Of a stretch of DNA of 64,000 nucleotides, positions 1 to 12,076 are shown one piece after another. The stretch lies in the NCBI GenBank assembly GCA_028023455.1, contig JAQFVV010013062.1, forward strand, positions 64,001-128,000. Direction: 5' to 3'. Each line of letters starts with the position of its first letter. Positions within the stretch are counted from its first letter, which is position 1. Both the position numbers and the translations under genes were made by a program. This DNA comes from Epiperipatus broadwayi (Eukaryota > Onychophora > Udeonychophora > Euonychophora > Peripatidae). Under the pieces are notes generated by a model that was not told the DNA's origin, did no database searches, and saw only the letters and a list, made by a program, of their open reading frames with translations.

Positions 1-356
1 TCTTTGAAAAGTTAACCTTGACAATGGCAGATGTTATTTCATAAAACATTGGGAATTAATCAAATCTAACACACGATTTAACCCAAAAAGTATTTTATTT
101 ACATATATATATATATACAATGATATTGTTTAGTGCAAATAATATACATGTATTTAAATATTATATATATGTAAAATATAAAACAGTATGCCTGATCAGT
201 GAATTAAAAATTTTAATATCTAATTGATATTTCAAAATTGTGATTAAAAATGACCCACAATGTTAAGAATATTTTTTCATACCACTTACTGTAAGCTTTA
301 GTAAATAATGATATATGACAGAATGCTTAATAAATCCCTATTCTGTGCTGTCCTAT

Positions 357-411
357 CCAAAATACCCAGATTAGTTTCAAGCTTATGACTTTCATCCATG
401 AGGAGTTTTGG
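357..411 (-). ncRNA. Decayed hammerhead-like motif (F1, left arm)
   Basis: Read on the minus strand: stem I 5' arm CCAAAAC then TCCTCA, core TGGATGA (canonical CTGATGA with the first two bases changed), stem II AAGT / loop CATAA / GCTT, then GAAA, stem III ACTAAT (decayed from ACTAGT), C at the cleavage position, and a stem I 3' arm ending in TTTTGG. Spacing is identical to the right-arm copy. The core changes should make it inactive now. Confidence 0.42.
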
Positions 412-590
412 ATATTGTACAATGCATCTGGATCTTTATAAGGATCTAATGCACCTTCTTTCCAATTATTATCATTTACCTCTATTTTATATTATCAAAC
501 AATCAGCCCAAACTGGAAATGGAGATAAATGATAGTAGGGGGAAGGAAAGTGCATTAGATCTTAAAGGTTCAGATGCACTGTTTCAAGAT

Positions 591-645
591 CCAAAACTCT
601 TCACTGAGGTAAGTTATAAGCTTGAAACTAGTTTGAGGATTTTGG
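591..645 (+). ncRNA. Hammerhead-like ribozyme motif (F1, right arm)
   Basis: Stem I 5' arm CCAAAAC and TCTTCA; core CTGAGGT (one change from CTGANGA, at A9); stem II AAGT / loop TATAA / GCTT; GAAA; six-base palindrome ACTAGT as stem III; T at position 17; stem I 3' arm TGAGGA then TTTTGG. TCTTCA pairs fully with TGAGGA allowing one G-U, and CCAAAA with TTTTGG. The majority of the F1 cores (here, 357-411 and 44413-44467) restores CTGANGA exactly. The layout matches minimal type I hammerheads with a short stem III, which are thought to work better as dimers. Activity of this copy is doubtful because of the A9 change. Confidence 0.55.
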
Positions 646-728
646 ATAGGGTGACATAGGATAGGGATTTATTAAGCACTATTATTTGGCATCTACTATT
701 ACTTACTAAAGCTTTCAGTAAATGACAT

Positions 729-1456
729 TAGAAAAGGTGATAAAACATGCTGCTGAAGGTCATTTAATGTTAAAAATATACATGATCACTGTGGTAATGT
801 AATTTGAAGTGAATTGTTCAAAGACAGGTTCAAGATGTTAAGATATCACCAAGGACTTATTATGCGTTTTGAGACAGCTAAGTATTTAAAAACACCAGAC
901 AAGAATATGGAAAGAATTCAATCAGGTGATAGAATTAATGATAATGTTCAAATAATTTGTAACATTGTCAATGTATAATTTATTTGAAAATTCTTGTGTG
1001 TGAATATATAACAATCTGTAAAAAAATATTAAAAACTTTGCAACAAAGAAAAACCTCTTTATCATTCATTTGAGAGAACCAAAACTGGGTAGAGCTAATT
1101 ACTTTAAAGAAAACTAAGCTTGCTTAGAAATCCTTACTACCATTAAAATCCTTTCAAAGTCCATTCAGATATCAAAAAATCAATTCATGGAACTGATAAA
1201 TATATGGGCTTGTTAGACACAAGAGATTTTTCATATATGTATATATTTAGACAGATATAACATGTATATGTCCAGTAGGTGCAGATCTTTTAAAAGAAAT
1301 AAATCTAAAGAAGAAAAAATTGAATAGTGTATTCAATAAAATCTAGAGATATCTAATATAACTATAAACATGTAAATTTTTTGTATAACAAAACATCACT
1401 TGATTGTCAAAATAAGAGTCATAGATCACATGACCATATTCTCTTAAGCTTGTAAG
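729..1456. other. AT-rich stretch, nothing recognised
   Basis: No open frame, splice-flanked segment or repeat shared with the rest of the window was recognised. There are short AT runs only. Confidence 0.5.
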
Positions 1457-1553
1457 TTATAAACAGTGAAGATTGCCAATTCCTCAACAAGCTTTATAAT
1501 AAATGCTTAGCCAGAGAAAGCATTTAAAATATCTCTGTCAGGAGCCCCCCAAA

Positions 1554-1594
1554 CCCCTGACCATGGTTTCATGCTTTGGCACTCCTCAGAGAAG
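1554..1594 (-). ncRNA. Hammerhead ribozyme motif, canonical core (F2 left)
   Basis: Read on the minus strand: stem I 5' arm CTTCT, core CTGAGGA (exact CTGANGA), stem II GTGC / loop CAAA / GCAT, GAAA, then the eight-base palindrome ACCATGGT as stem III, C at the cleavage position (a GTC triplet) and stem I 3' arm AGGGG. The one weak pair is G-U at the base of stem II. A C-to-T change of a CpG (CACGAAA to CATGAAA) would explain it. All catalytic-core positions visible here agree with the family rule. Confidence 0.68.
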
Positions 1595-1937
1595 TGCCGG
1601 GGTAGGTTCAGTCACTAGATCTAAAAATACCAACCCAAAGCCAGCATTTATCTAAAAGTTATCTATTGAGTGGAAAATGTGAAATTTTCAGACATTTACA
1701 TATCTTCAAACCCAGCTATCCAACTCAAATTTTATGCAATTTTATATTGCTAAGACTACTAATATATAGTATGGCTGAAGATCTATCAGCCCCATATAGC
1801 TATTTGAGTTGGATAACTGGGTTTGAAGTTATGTAGATGTCTGAAAAGTTCAGATTTTCCACTCAATAGATAACTTTTAGATAAATGCTGTCTTTGGGTT
1901 GGTATTTTTAGATCTAGTGTCTGAACCTACCCTGGCA

Positions 1938-1978
1938 CCTCTCTGAGGAGTGCCAAAGCATGAAACCATGGTCAGGGG
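1938..1978 (+). ncRNA. Hammerhead ribozyme motif, canonical core (F2 right)
   Basis: Stem I CCTCT pairs with AGGGG (one G-U); core CTGAGGA is exact; stem II is GTGC / CAAA / GCAT; GAAA is intact; stem III is the palindrome ACCATGGT; cleavage is predicted after the C of GTC at 1973. Because stem III is self-complementary it cannot form a normal hairpin. As with other short-stem-III hammerheads, cleavage would be expected mainly in a dimer of two strands or two tandem units. This is one of the best preserved sites in the window. Confidence 0.7.
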
Positions 1979-2078
1979 TTTGGGGGGGGGTTTCTGACAG
2001 AGATATTTTAAATGCTTTCTCTGGCTAAACATTTATTATAAAGCTTGTTGAGGAATTGGCAATCCTCACTATTTATCA

Positions 2079-5000
2079 CTCGATTATCTACATATTTTCA
2101 AAATATGTTAGTAAGAGCAATCATTCTTATTCCACCCCCTATCTATCTATTCTAAATTTGAGTAATCAGTCGATACTTTATGGTAGTGTTATATCCACAT
2201 TTTACATTAGTTTGTGGCTATTGGTTGTCTTCAATGAGAATGGCCCATGAGAATGACCAGTAACCAGAAACTTGTCTAGGGATTTGGATATAGCATTGCC
2301 ATTGATTATCCACTAATTACTCAAGTTTATAATAGATGGATCTGGATCAAAAGACATAGAGTGAATTTCTGCTGAAAGTTTTTTTTTTTTTACATTATAA
2401 CTTAAAGCTTGTAAGAGAGGTCTTCATAAAGTAATCCAAATTAGGATCAATTTTATAACCTTTTTTTAATGTGTTATTACTATCAATGTTAAAATGTTAT
2501 TGAAACACTTTTTTCAGTTTTATAACAGAAGTGTTTCAGATTTGTTAAAAAAAAAGACACCTTATGAAAAAAAATCATTATAAAAACTTAAGAATGCATT
2601 CTTAAAAATCTAAGTTCTGTTATTGTTTATAATAAATTTGATTATGATTTTGATAAATTTATTTTTCTATTTTAATAATATGTATGCCAAATATAAATGA
2701 TATATATTTAAAATGAACACTTTTTTAAAATAACAAAATAAGGATAAATTTTAATTCCAGTGTTTTTTATTATCAGACTCATTCTCACCAGCAATGAAAA
2801 TTACAGTATAATCCTACTTTTGATTTACAATAAGTATATTGCCAATTATTCTGACAAATACAACATTTTTGGTATTTCCTTTATTCTTAAACACAGCTAA
2901 ACTGCATTGTAATGTATCAGTTAAGGTCTTAACCTGACATTATTACTACCCGAGCTAATCATTTAAGTATTAGTTAATAAATGGAAATATTATATGGAGA
3001 GTAAAACTCTACATTAATTTGGGTTGATCAGAAAATTGTGACATTGTTCTGTCTTCAGTACTGGTAAAAATAGTGTCATATTCTAAGGTTGATGAACTAT
3101 AATGTTTATCTGTCTCTTTTTAAGACTAAATTTTTATGACCTAATAATAAAATGGTTAGTTAGATTGGCTATGAAATCAGACATCTAAAATAAATCTTCA
3201 AATTGTACCTGCATTTGAATTTCACATCAATGACATGCATGATTGCAAAATTTAAAAGAAGATAATTTTTAATACGTAAAACATATTCCCTAATTCTTTT
3301 GTGAATGTACATGTAAATCAAAAGAGTTTCAAAGATTTAGGAATCTATATGGATTGTTTTCACAATGGCTACCTGGAATATAAATGTAGCATATGTGAAT
3401 CGAGATTTATTTGATATCTAAAAAAAAAAAACTATTAAGATTCATAATTTTTTAAATTATTTTATTTACAATTTTCATTTTAATATATATTTTGATTTTC
3501 ATCATTGTTTTTATCTATTATCAACCTATTACTGGTTGAAAAATGTTCGAGTTTGTATCAGGTTTTCTGATCCACTTGGTTTTTACATTACTCCAGCAAA
3601 CTTTCTTATCATGCATCTAATATATATGTAATCTTTTAAAAGATTTGCTTTCTTTTTAATATTATTTTAAAACTTAAATTATTTTTTTGATTATTAAGTC
3701 TAAATCTTTTTAAATTTCATTTGATATCTTAATATATATTTTGCATGACTTCATTCATAGAAAAAAAAATATCTGAACGCATTCAGCCAATTTTTTTTTT
3801 TTAAACATTTAATGATTTTTTTTTTTTTTTTAAAAAAAAAAAAATAATAGATTTTAAAAATTGAATACAATTTAAAATAATACTGAACATTTATTTATTC
3901 TGAGATTGTTGAAATTAAAAATAATAATTTTGAGTTCATTAGTTTATTTTATTGTTTCATTCATATTTCTTTTGTGAGACTTCCATGTGGTAGCAATGGT
4001 CATGAAGTCTGCTTTCCTCATGTATCATAGTTTTCAAAATCAGTGATTGTTAAATTTTAGTCTATAGTTTGGAACTTGAAAAGACACAAAGTGAAATCAG
4101 TGAAAATAACCACAAATCAAAGACAATCTTGGCACATGTCCACATATGATAACCTTTCTCCCTCTAGTGGACATCAGGTCAAGCATTCAGTTAAAACTGT
4201 GAGCTTTGAAAAATCATAAGTAAAAAAAATTTTCAAAGAATATAAAACGAATTGCTTTTTATATGTTATTGTTTATTTATATATATCATTTAACATACTT
4301 TCTACGAATACATATAAAAATGAGATGCATATATGTTTTTGTCATACTCACATTTATCAGATAAAATTAGTTTTTAATAGATCAATTGTAAAAAGATAAA
4401 AGTCTCTTATTAGAAACTTCATTTGTTTTTATACTAAGCATCATAGTAGGTAGATTTGTGAATAGCAGAGTGAAGATAAACTTAACCATTGTAAAAAACA
4501 TGTTTAACACTGTGGGGGGAAAACAGATGAAGTAACAAGTATATGTATGTGTATTTATATATAGGTAATTATATGTATGTGTGTTTATATATAGGTAATT
4601 ACATTTTTTATGTTAAGAATAAAAATAATAACATATACAAACACAAACAAATGCATATAGGGTTTGGAAAATTTTCCAATTTACAATAAGCTTAAAATTT
4701 TTACTTTCAAATAGATGATCTATATTTAATTCAGTAAGGCATCCATCCAATAGTCTGAAAATGAATAACCAACTCTTTTTAATTGAAAAGTTAAAATCCT
4801 AGAATCATCTCATTTAATCAGACAAGTATAAATGAGTTGATTGTAAAAATATGATTGTTTTTTATTAGTTGGGATGGTGACTGCTATACCGAGCCCACAA
4901 TTACTTTGAGTTAATGATGATACTACGATTATAAATAAGACTAAATAAACTATAACCTAATCATTATATATATTTAGTTTTAATTAAATCAATTTGAACT

Positions 5001-6880
5001 TATGAATATATTATTTGAATTTTTCTTTTTTTTGTTACCACTGTTTTCCTTTTTTCTCTCCCTCTTTTTTAAAAAAAAAAAACTGATAATAATATTCAAT
5101 TTAACCGAATTTATAAGAAGTTTACATATATTAACTTGGCTATAATTTTCCAAAATATTGAAATTCAGGTTTTATTTGATATTTATTTATAGATCTCTAG
5201 ATATTATTTTTATTTAACTTTTGTTAAGAGCTTACTGTAAAGTAATAGACGATTTTTATTGATGATCAAGTGTTTATAAAAAAATCCATTATCAATTAAC
5301 ATACACACATGCATATGAATAAATATATATATAGAAAGAGCAAATTTCTAAGAATAAATAATTCCTAAAGTCATTGCTATGTTTTTACTAACTGAAATAT
5401 ATATTCAATATTGAATTTTGAAAAGTTATATTATTTTACTTGCTGTTATTAATATTTACACAGTTAAGGATTATGTTTGATGATTGTCACAATTAGTTTC
5501 ACATTTTTATCAATAAAGTTTATATATAATAACTACTATAGTTTTCTGAATTTAAATCCATTTAAGAACTTGGGTTTGAAGTAAAGAGAACCTCCTTTTA
5601 CTTCAACAAAAAATTCTGACAAAAGAACTATAATAGTGTAATAGAGTGAAGAAACAGGGGTGAACATGGGGTGATCGCTCATCATCATCAACTCCAGTTA
5701 ATGAATCAAATTTATACAAATGAATATAATGATTTGTAATGGTGCACCATGTTAAGGCTGAATTATGAGAAGGGAAACCATCATCATCTCCAAATGATTA
5801 AAATATAGAATTAAATTTAAAAGTAATGATAATCAATATAATGAGTGAGAGAGCATGAGAAATCAGCAAAAACACCACATGTAACTATAAGTACAGGAAA
5901 TAATAATTATTCATCATCATGAATGATCAAAAAATAAAATCATCAGCAACTTTGTAACCGTATTTGAAAGTGGCCATTATAAATTAGGCTAATTATTTAG
6001 CTCTTGCCATGCTTGGGGCAGGTTATATAAACAATAATTTGGATGCACAAACTTAAGTGCTAATCCATAAGATAACAATTTAAAAAAATAATGCTGGGAT
6101 ACTAAAACATGCTGATCATCACCAATGCCCTCTGGCCACTTAGTACTATTAATGTACTGGCCAAACTATAAGCTTACTTTCTAAAAAAATAAAATGTAAT
6201 GTAAAATAAAATGTAATGCCTGGATTTTAAAGGATCTTTCTTTGTGCCAACCAGGATTACAGAAAAATAATAAAATTGTCTGGATGTCCAAAAACATTAC
6301 ACATAAATCCCAATCTATATAACTGACCATTATGCATGAATCCAGCTCAGGAAGAAAGAGCTCTATAAAACTTACTATGTACTAGAGATAATGCTAATAT
6401 ATAATGTTTTAAACCTAGTCTAGGATTAAATAAATTTACTGAAATAACTTAATAAAATATAAATTTATTATTAACAAAATTAAATTAAGGTCTATTGAGT
6501 ATGCTATAAATTCAGTATTCTTATTTTGATTAGAATAATAAAAAAATATGCTATTACATTGTAATTTGCATATATTTCTAGATATTTATATGAACACACA
6601 CACATATATATATAAGCACACAGATGGGCTGTATAATAATTTAAAATTAAAATTTTTGAATTGTTATAAACCAATAATAAAAATTCATTTTTATAATATA
6701 TAATAATTAATTTTAACATATATGTGTTTCATGACTGATTTTAATATATATGGGTAACCATTCTAGTGTGTGTACACACTTGTTTATATCCTAATGATAT
6801 TTCATTAGTTAATAAATCCATATTGTTATATTTTTAGAAGACAATTAATTTGATGTAAAAATATATATACATAAACTACA
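2079..6880. other. AT-rich gene-free stretch
   Basis: No gene was recognised. It contains homopolymer A/T runs, a two-copy tandem repeat of about 32 bp near 4535-4600 (TATGTATGTG and TATATATAGG blocks), and several short CATCATCAT runs at 5.6-6.1 kb. The open frames here (2056-2250, 6504-6719) have AT-driven composition and no recognisable motif. Confidence 0.5.
4158..4170 (-). promoter_or_regulatory. CTCF-like motif match
   Basis: The minus strand reads CCACTAGAGGGAG, close to the CTCF core known from vertebrates and insects (CCASYAGRKGGC-type). In such AT-rich DNA a GC-rich match stands out, but one 13-base match proves nothing and CTCF binding in this organism is not established. Confidence 0.2.
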
Positions 6881-6883
6881 CAT

Positions 6884-7167
<284 letters not shown>

Positions 7168-7762
7168 TTTTCCCCTTCATATCAATGTTATTAATTCCCA
7201 TTATTTATGTTGGTAAGTAAAAGTTTTCCTTTTTAAAAAAAAAAATATTGCTAGATCTAGTTTGGAAAGTTCTTTTAAAATTCAGGTTATTGTAGCTTCA
7301 TTTCCAATATTTAAGAAAGATTTCTGGGGTTATTTTAATAAAATAAAAGATGGAAACATCATTTATTATTTCTTTTACTATTTTAGTTTTAGTTGAATAA
7401 TTTAATTAAAAATTATTTACCTTTAACACCAATTGATATTTGTATACTTATATACACATTGTAGTACTTTTGTCAGTGCTTTGCATATAGATAAATCAGT
7501 ATATGTATAAAATCATAGCAAAATAACCCTTCAGCAAACTGATGGAATATCTTAGTAAGCTGGTCAATTCTAAAACAATAGATTGGCATATTGATATCTT
7601 TGAGAAAGGTATAAATTAGCTAGCTGTTGTTATTTAGTCAGCTCCATTCAGCCTCTATAATTTAATAGACTTCAGGTGTGCTGTCTAATACATACATATA
7701 TATATATTGTAATTATAATTGAAATAATATTTTTAAACGGTTTATAAACAATTCAAACAATC

Positions 7763-7819
7763 TTTAAATCCGCAGAAGTACTTTCGGTTACTTTCAAACC
7801 TGCCTCAACTGCTATTAAA
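7763..7819 (-). ncRNA. Hammerhead-like fold in Penelope 3' region (non-canonical core), copy A
   Basis: On the minus strand: outer stem I TTTAA / TTAAA, inner stem I GCAG / CTGC, core TTGAGGCA, stem II GGTT / loop TGAAAGT / AACC, GAAA, palindrome AGTACT as stem III, T at position 17. The order and spacing are those of a type I hammerhead, which is known to occur in Penelope-like elements. The core departs from CTGANGA by C3 to T and one inserted C, so cleavage by the usual mechanism is not expected unless this is a variant. Confidence 0.42.
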
Positions 7820-7940
7820 TTCAAAAACTAAAAGCGGAAGCAAACGTCATCAATTCAAATTCCACGAATCTCGTATTTTAATGTTAGAAGCTTGTCGATT
7901 TATCAAATGTGTTTTATTCCTGTTTATAAAAATTGCCTCT

Positions 7941-10202
7941 TTAATTTTTTCTTTTACTATGGTTTCTCTCTTCATGAAGAATTTTCACATTTTCAAAATT
8001 AAATTTAAATTTATGTTTACATGTTTTTTCATGATCAAAGAAAACTGAAGAAGATATTAAATCACCATTATTTTTATTTTTTACACGCTTATATAACAAT
8101 TCGTGTTCCTTCAATCTTTTCTCAATGTTGCACCTAGATTCACCTATATATGATAGCATACAATCACAAAAAATTTGATATATGACATTACTTTTTTGCT
8201 TGATAGGTATGACATCCTTAGAATTATTAACTAATTTGTTAATATTGTTTGGAACGTAGAATGAAACATTAAATACATTCTTATATAAATCCTTAAAAAA
8301 TTTTACTTGTGGATTTGAAATAAATGGAATAGATATCCATTTTTTATTATTAATCTTCATTTCTTTTAAATTATAATTTTTTTTAAATTGACTTAAAGTA
8401 TTGTTTATTTGTTCCATTTTATAACCAACATCAAGCAATTCCTTGGCAAATATCTCAATATTTTTCAATTTATCACTTTGGTAACGACATAATTTTTCAT
8501 TTCGAAACAAAAAAGATTTAAAACTTGCCATCTTATGCATCATTGGTACTTTTGATTTAAAATTTATATATCCTCTTTTTTGCAATGGCTTAATTATTAG
8601 TTTATAATTTAATATACTGTTATCTCTTGTGATCATTAAATCTAAATAGTTAATCTTATAATCCTGTTCTTTTTCAATAGTCCATTTCAAGCCATTCAAT
8701 TTATTTAATTCCTCTATAAGCAAATTTATACTATTAATGTTTCCACAGACAAAAACATCATCCACATATCTTTTGTAAATTTTAATATCTCCAAAAATAC
8801 ACATATTTAAAATATTACTCTCATATGTAGATAAAACGAAATTGCAAACTTGTGCAACTACAGGCAATCCCATAGGCCAACCTTTGGTCATTTTATAATA
8901 TTGACCTTCAAAAGATGCAACAATGTTATCATTAAAAAATTTTAAAGAGTCAATGATAAATTTTATCATATATTTACAAATATTTTTATTTTTTAATGCA
9001 TGTTCAATTATTTTTATGGAATTCATTCTATCAATAGATCCATACATTTCTGTAACATCCAATGAAGCAATAATATCATTTTCATCAATAATTAAATTTT
9101 TAATACTATTTACAAAGTCAAATGATGAAGCAATAGTATTTTCTCCAAATCCTAAAAAGTCTTGTAAAAGTTTACCAATATATTTAGAAGACTGATATAT
9201 AAAGGAACCACCAAAATCTATCATTACTTGCAAAGGATTACCTTCTTTATGTAATTTTATATTTGCAAAAATACGAGGACATATAGCACAAGAAGGATAT
9301 ATCATATAGTATACATTATTATTTAAAACTTTATTTTTAGCAATTTTTAAAATATTGTTAATAAATTTTATTCTTTGACCATCCATATTATAATCTTCAA
9401 TCAAAAAGAAACCAAGTTTGTCCATTTGCATTTTAATTTTATTAATATATTGATATTTCGTCAACAAACACATACGTAAACCTTTGTCCTCTTTCAAACA
9501 AATCATATCATCAATCTTCAATTTACGTTTAAATTCCGATATAGCCAATTGCCATGATTTATCATAAGGTATTGTATCAAATCTATTGCAATTAATTTTC
9601 TTAATAATATCATCAGCAAAATTATCATTACCAGGAATCATTTCAAATGTATTTTGAACAGCTGCAATTAGTTCCAAATTATAATCTTTCCAAATACCAC
9701 CAACGTATTTAGCTCCATGACTTAAAACGTATTTCTGAATTAAATGTATCCTATTATTTGATAAATTAACAAAGTTTAAATCCTTATAAGCGTGTGGATA
9801 TCGCTTATTAAATAAAAAATCAACTTTTTTCTCAAATTTGTTATATAATTTACGTTCAATTACTTTAAATCCATTTTCACAAATAATTTTATATTCGTTC
9901 CAGGCATACCATTCATTTAAAATGATTAAATGTTCAATTGCTTTCAAATATTTACGAATATCAAAAAGTTCCTTTTTACAACTTTTAATAATATTATTTA
10001 AAATAATCAATTTTAATTTATCCAAACATTTTGGTATTAAATTTATACAGCTGTTCAATTTTATATTACAACAATTCGGGAATATCTGAAAAATTTTACA
10101 AACCTTGAAAAAACGAAGTTTGCACTTCAGCTTAATAATCTTTTTACATTGTCTCCGCCATTCCTTAACGATCCACCGTTTTCTAAAATTACTTGAATCC
10201 AT
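7941..10202 (-). CDS. Penelope-like reverse transcriptase/GIY-YIG endonuclease (C-terminal frameshift)
   Basis: Reads as 753 residues. Residues 1-220 form a basic, lysine-rich N-terminal region. The reverse transcriptase spans about 225-570: motif A ASLDVTEMYGSI (379-390, Asp382), motif B GWPMGLPVVAQVCN (441-454) and motif C RYVDDVF (478-484, Asp481 and Asp482). The GIY-YIG nuclease starts at about 673 with VIYQIFCDC and YIGES (685-689), followed by RCNIEKRLKEH; the CDC pair and the later DHEKTCKH may bind metal. In this family the enzyme nicks target DNA and primes cDNA synthesis at the nick. An extra T in a T-run near 7947 shifts the frame after HSKRK, removing about 31 residues that copies B and C keep. 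The start ATG follows the leader that also marks the unit's 5' end. Apart from that shift the frame is intact, so the copy is young and nearly functional. Confidence 0.9.
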   Translation of the reverse strand: MDSSNFRKRWIVKEWRRQCKKIIKLKCKLRFFKVCKIFQIFPNCCNIKLNSCINLIPKCLDKLKLIILNNIIKSCKKELFDIRKYLKAIEHLIILNEWYAWNEYKIICENGFKVIERKLYNKFEKKVDFLFNKRYPHAYKDLNFVNLSNNRIHLIQKYVLSHGAKYVGGIWKDYNLELIAAVQNTFEMIPGNDNFADDIIKKINCNRFDTIPYDKSWQLAISEFKRKLKIDDMICLKEDKGLRMCLLTKYQYINKIKMQMDKLGFFLIEDYNMDGQRIKFINNILKIAKNKVLNNNVYYMIYPSCAICPRIFANIKLHKEGNPLQVMIDFGGSFIYQSSKYIGKLLQDFLGFGENTIASSFDFVNSIKNLIIDENDIIASLDVTEMYGSIDRMNSIKIIEHALKNKNICKYMIKFIIDSLKFFNDNIVASFEGQYYKMTKGWPMGLPVVAQVCNFVLSTYESNILNMCIFGDIKIYKRYVDDVFVCGNINSINLLIEELNKLNGLKWTIEKEQDYKINYLDLMITRDNSILNYKLIIKPLQKRGYINFKSKVPMMHKMASFKSFLFRNEKLCRYQSDKLKNIEIFAKELLDVGYKMEQINNTLSQFKKNYNLKEMKINNKKWISIPFISNPQVKFFKDLYKNVFNVSFYVPNNINKLVNNSKDVIPIKQKSNVIYQIFCDCMLSYIGESRCNIEKRLKEHELLYKRVKNKNNGDLISSSVFFDHEKTCKHKFKFNFENVKILHEERNHSKRKN

Positions 10203-10310
10203 TATGTTAAATATATGTAAAATAAATAAAAATATCCGTTAATTAAAAATAATATTGTAATTATAATTGAAATAATATTTTTAAACGGTTTATAAACAAT
10301 TCAAACAATC

Positions 10311-10367
10311 TTTAAATCCGCAGAAGTACTTTCGGTTACTTTCAAACCTGCCTCAACTGCTATTAAA
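10311..10367 (-). ncRNA. Hammerhead-like fold in Penelope 3' region, copy B
   Basis: Identical to the fold in copy A at 7763-7819: GCAG / CTGC stem I, TTGAGGCA core, GGTT / AACC stem II, GAAA and palindrome AGTACT. The non-canonical core is shared by all three young copies, so it belongs to the active lineage and is not a chance mutation of one copy. Confidence 0.42.
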
Positions 10368-10397
10368 TTCAAAAACTAAAAGCGGAAGCAAACGTCA

Positions 10398-12076
10398 TCA
10401 ATTCAAATTCCACGAATCTCGTATTTTAATGTTAGAAGCTTGTCGATTTATCAAATGTGTTTTATTCCTGTTTATAAAAATTGCCTCTTTAATTTTTCTT
10501 TTACTATGGTTTCTCTCTTCATGAAGAATTTTCACATTTTCAAAATTAAATTTAAATTTATGTTTACATGTTTTTTCATGATCAAAGAAAACTGAAGAAG
10601 ATATTAAATCACCATTATTTTTATTTTTTACACGCTTATATAACAATTCGTGTTCCTTCAATCTTTTCTCAATGTTGCACCTAGATTCACCTATATATGA
10701 TAGCATACAATCACAAAAAATTTGATATATGACATTACTTTTTTGCTTGATAGGTATGACATCCTTAGAATTATTAACTAATTTGTTAATATTGTTTGGA
10801 ACGTAGAATGAAACATTAAATACATTCTTATATAAATCCTTAAAAAATTTTACTTGTGGATTTGAAATAAATGGAATAGATATCCATTTTTTATTATTAA
10901 TCTTCATTTCTTTTAAATTATAATTTTTTTTAAATTGACTTAAAGTATTGTTTATTTGTTCCATTTTATAACCAACATCAAGCAATTCCTTGGCAAATAT
11001 CTCAATATTTTTCAATTTATCACTTTGGTAACGACATAATTTTTCATTTCGAAACAAAAAAGATTTAAAACTTGCCATCTTATGCATCATTGGTACTTTT
11101 GATTTAAAATTTATATATCCTCTTTTTTGCAATGGCTTAATTATTAGTTTATAATTTAATATACTGTTATCTCTTGTGATCATTAAATCTAAATAGTTAA
11201 TCTTATAATCCTGTTCTTTTTCAATAATCCATTTCAAGCCATTCAATTTATTTAATTCCTCTATAAGCAAATTTATACTATTAATGTTTCCACAGACAAA
11301 AACATCATCCACATATCTTTTGTAAATTTTAATATCTCCAAAAATACACATATTTAAAATATTACTCTCATATGTAGATAAAACGAAATTGCAAACTTGT
11401 GCAACTACAGGCAATCCCATAGGCCAACCTTTGGTCATTTTATAATATTGACCTTCAAAAAATGCAACAATGTTATCATTAAAAAATTTTAAAGAGTCAA
11501 TGATAAATTTTATCATATATTTACAAATATTTTTATTTTTTAATGCATATTCAATTATTTTTATGGAATTCATTCTATCAATAGATCCATACATTTCTGT
11601 AACATCCAATGAAGCAATAATATCATTTTCATCAATAATTAAATTTTTAATACTATTTACAAAGTCAAATGATGAAGCAATAGTATTTTCTCCAAATCCT
11701 AAAAAGTCTTGTAAAAGTTTACCAATATATTTAGAAGACTGATATATAAAGGAACCACCAAAATCTATCATTACTCGCAAAGGATTACCTTCTTTATGTA
11801 ATTTTATATTTGCAAAAATACGAGGACATATAGCACAAGAAGGATATATCATATAGTATACATTATTATTTAAAACTTTATTTTTAGCAATTTTTAAAAT
11901 ATTGTTAATAAATTTTATTCTTTGACCATCCATATTATAATCTTCAATCAAAAAGAAACCAAGTTTGTCCATTTGCATTTTAATTTTATTAATATATTGA
12001 TATTTCGTCAACAAACACATACGTAAACCTTTGTCCTCTTTCAAACAAATCATATCATCAATCTTCAATTTACGTT
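10398..12076 (-). pseudogene. Penelope-like RT/GIY-YIG, N-terminally truncated (copy B)
   Basis: Open from the fusion point to the natural stop. It carries RT motifs A, B and C (ASLDVTEMYGSI, GWPMGLPVVAQ, YVDDVF) and the complete GIY-YIG domain, ending in SNIKIRDSWNLN. It lacks about the first 225 residues. The apparent start codon lies in copy C antisense sequence and is not the original start. Differences from copy A include Gln to Arg in NPLRVMIDF, His to Tyr in YALKNKN and Ser to Phe in VAFFEG. Its C-terminus shows what copy A lost through its frameshift. Confidence 0.88.

Larger units (their letters stand above)
283..728. repeat. F1 repeat, inverted dimer
   Basis: The two halves are imperfect reverse complements around a centre near 500. 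The left half reads on the minus strand and the right half on the plus strand. Text shared with copies near 20.2, 25.8 and 44 kb includes AAATCCCTAT, GATCTAATGCA and GAAACTAGT, which defines family F1. No protein is encoded. Each arm carries a hammerhead-like block (listed separately). The arms are joined at their 5' sides, the same polarity as the Penelope B/C pair. It could also be called a foldback MITE; no clear target duplication was found. Confidence 0.7.
1457..2078. repeat. F2 repeat, about 620-bp inverted dimer
   Basis: Arms of about 270 bases are reverse complements of each other. The outer part (AAGCTTTATAATAAATG and GATTGCCAATTCCTCAAC) and inner part (TATCCAACTCAAA) match closely, around a spacer near 1735-1795. 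A second, older copy lies at 22015-22620. Nothing is encoded; the short open frame starting at 2056 begins inside the right end and is not a gene. Both arms carry an intact-looking hammerhead core near the outer end, left on the minus strand and right on the plus strand. Confidence 0.8.
7706..10253 (-). mobile_element. Penelope-like element copy A, full length
   Basis: A 2548-bp unit read on the minus strand. It has a short 5' leader of about 50 bases before the ATG at 10202, a single long open frame, and a 3' region of about 235 bases ending in CAATTATAATTACAAT at 7706. Its 5' end abuts the 3' end of copy B directly, with no flanking DNA between, so A and B are head-to-tail. The 3' end lies in an AT run (TATATATA), as does the far end of copy C, so the cluster sits in an AT microsatellite. 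Penelope-like elements are reverse-transcriptase retroelements known for tandem and inverted partial copies. Copies A, B and C differ by only a few bases per kilobase by eye, so insertion was recent. Confidence 0.92.

Noticed and set aside
2056-2250. 64-residue open frame
   Set aside because: It starts inside the F2 end and has AT-driven composition and no motif.
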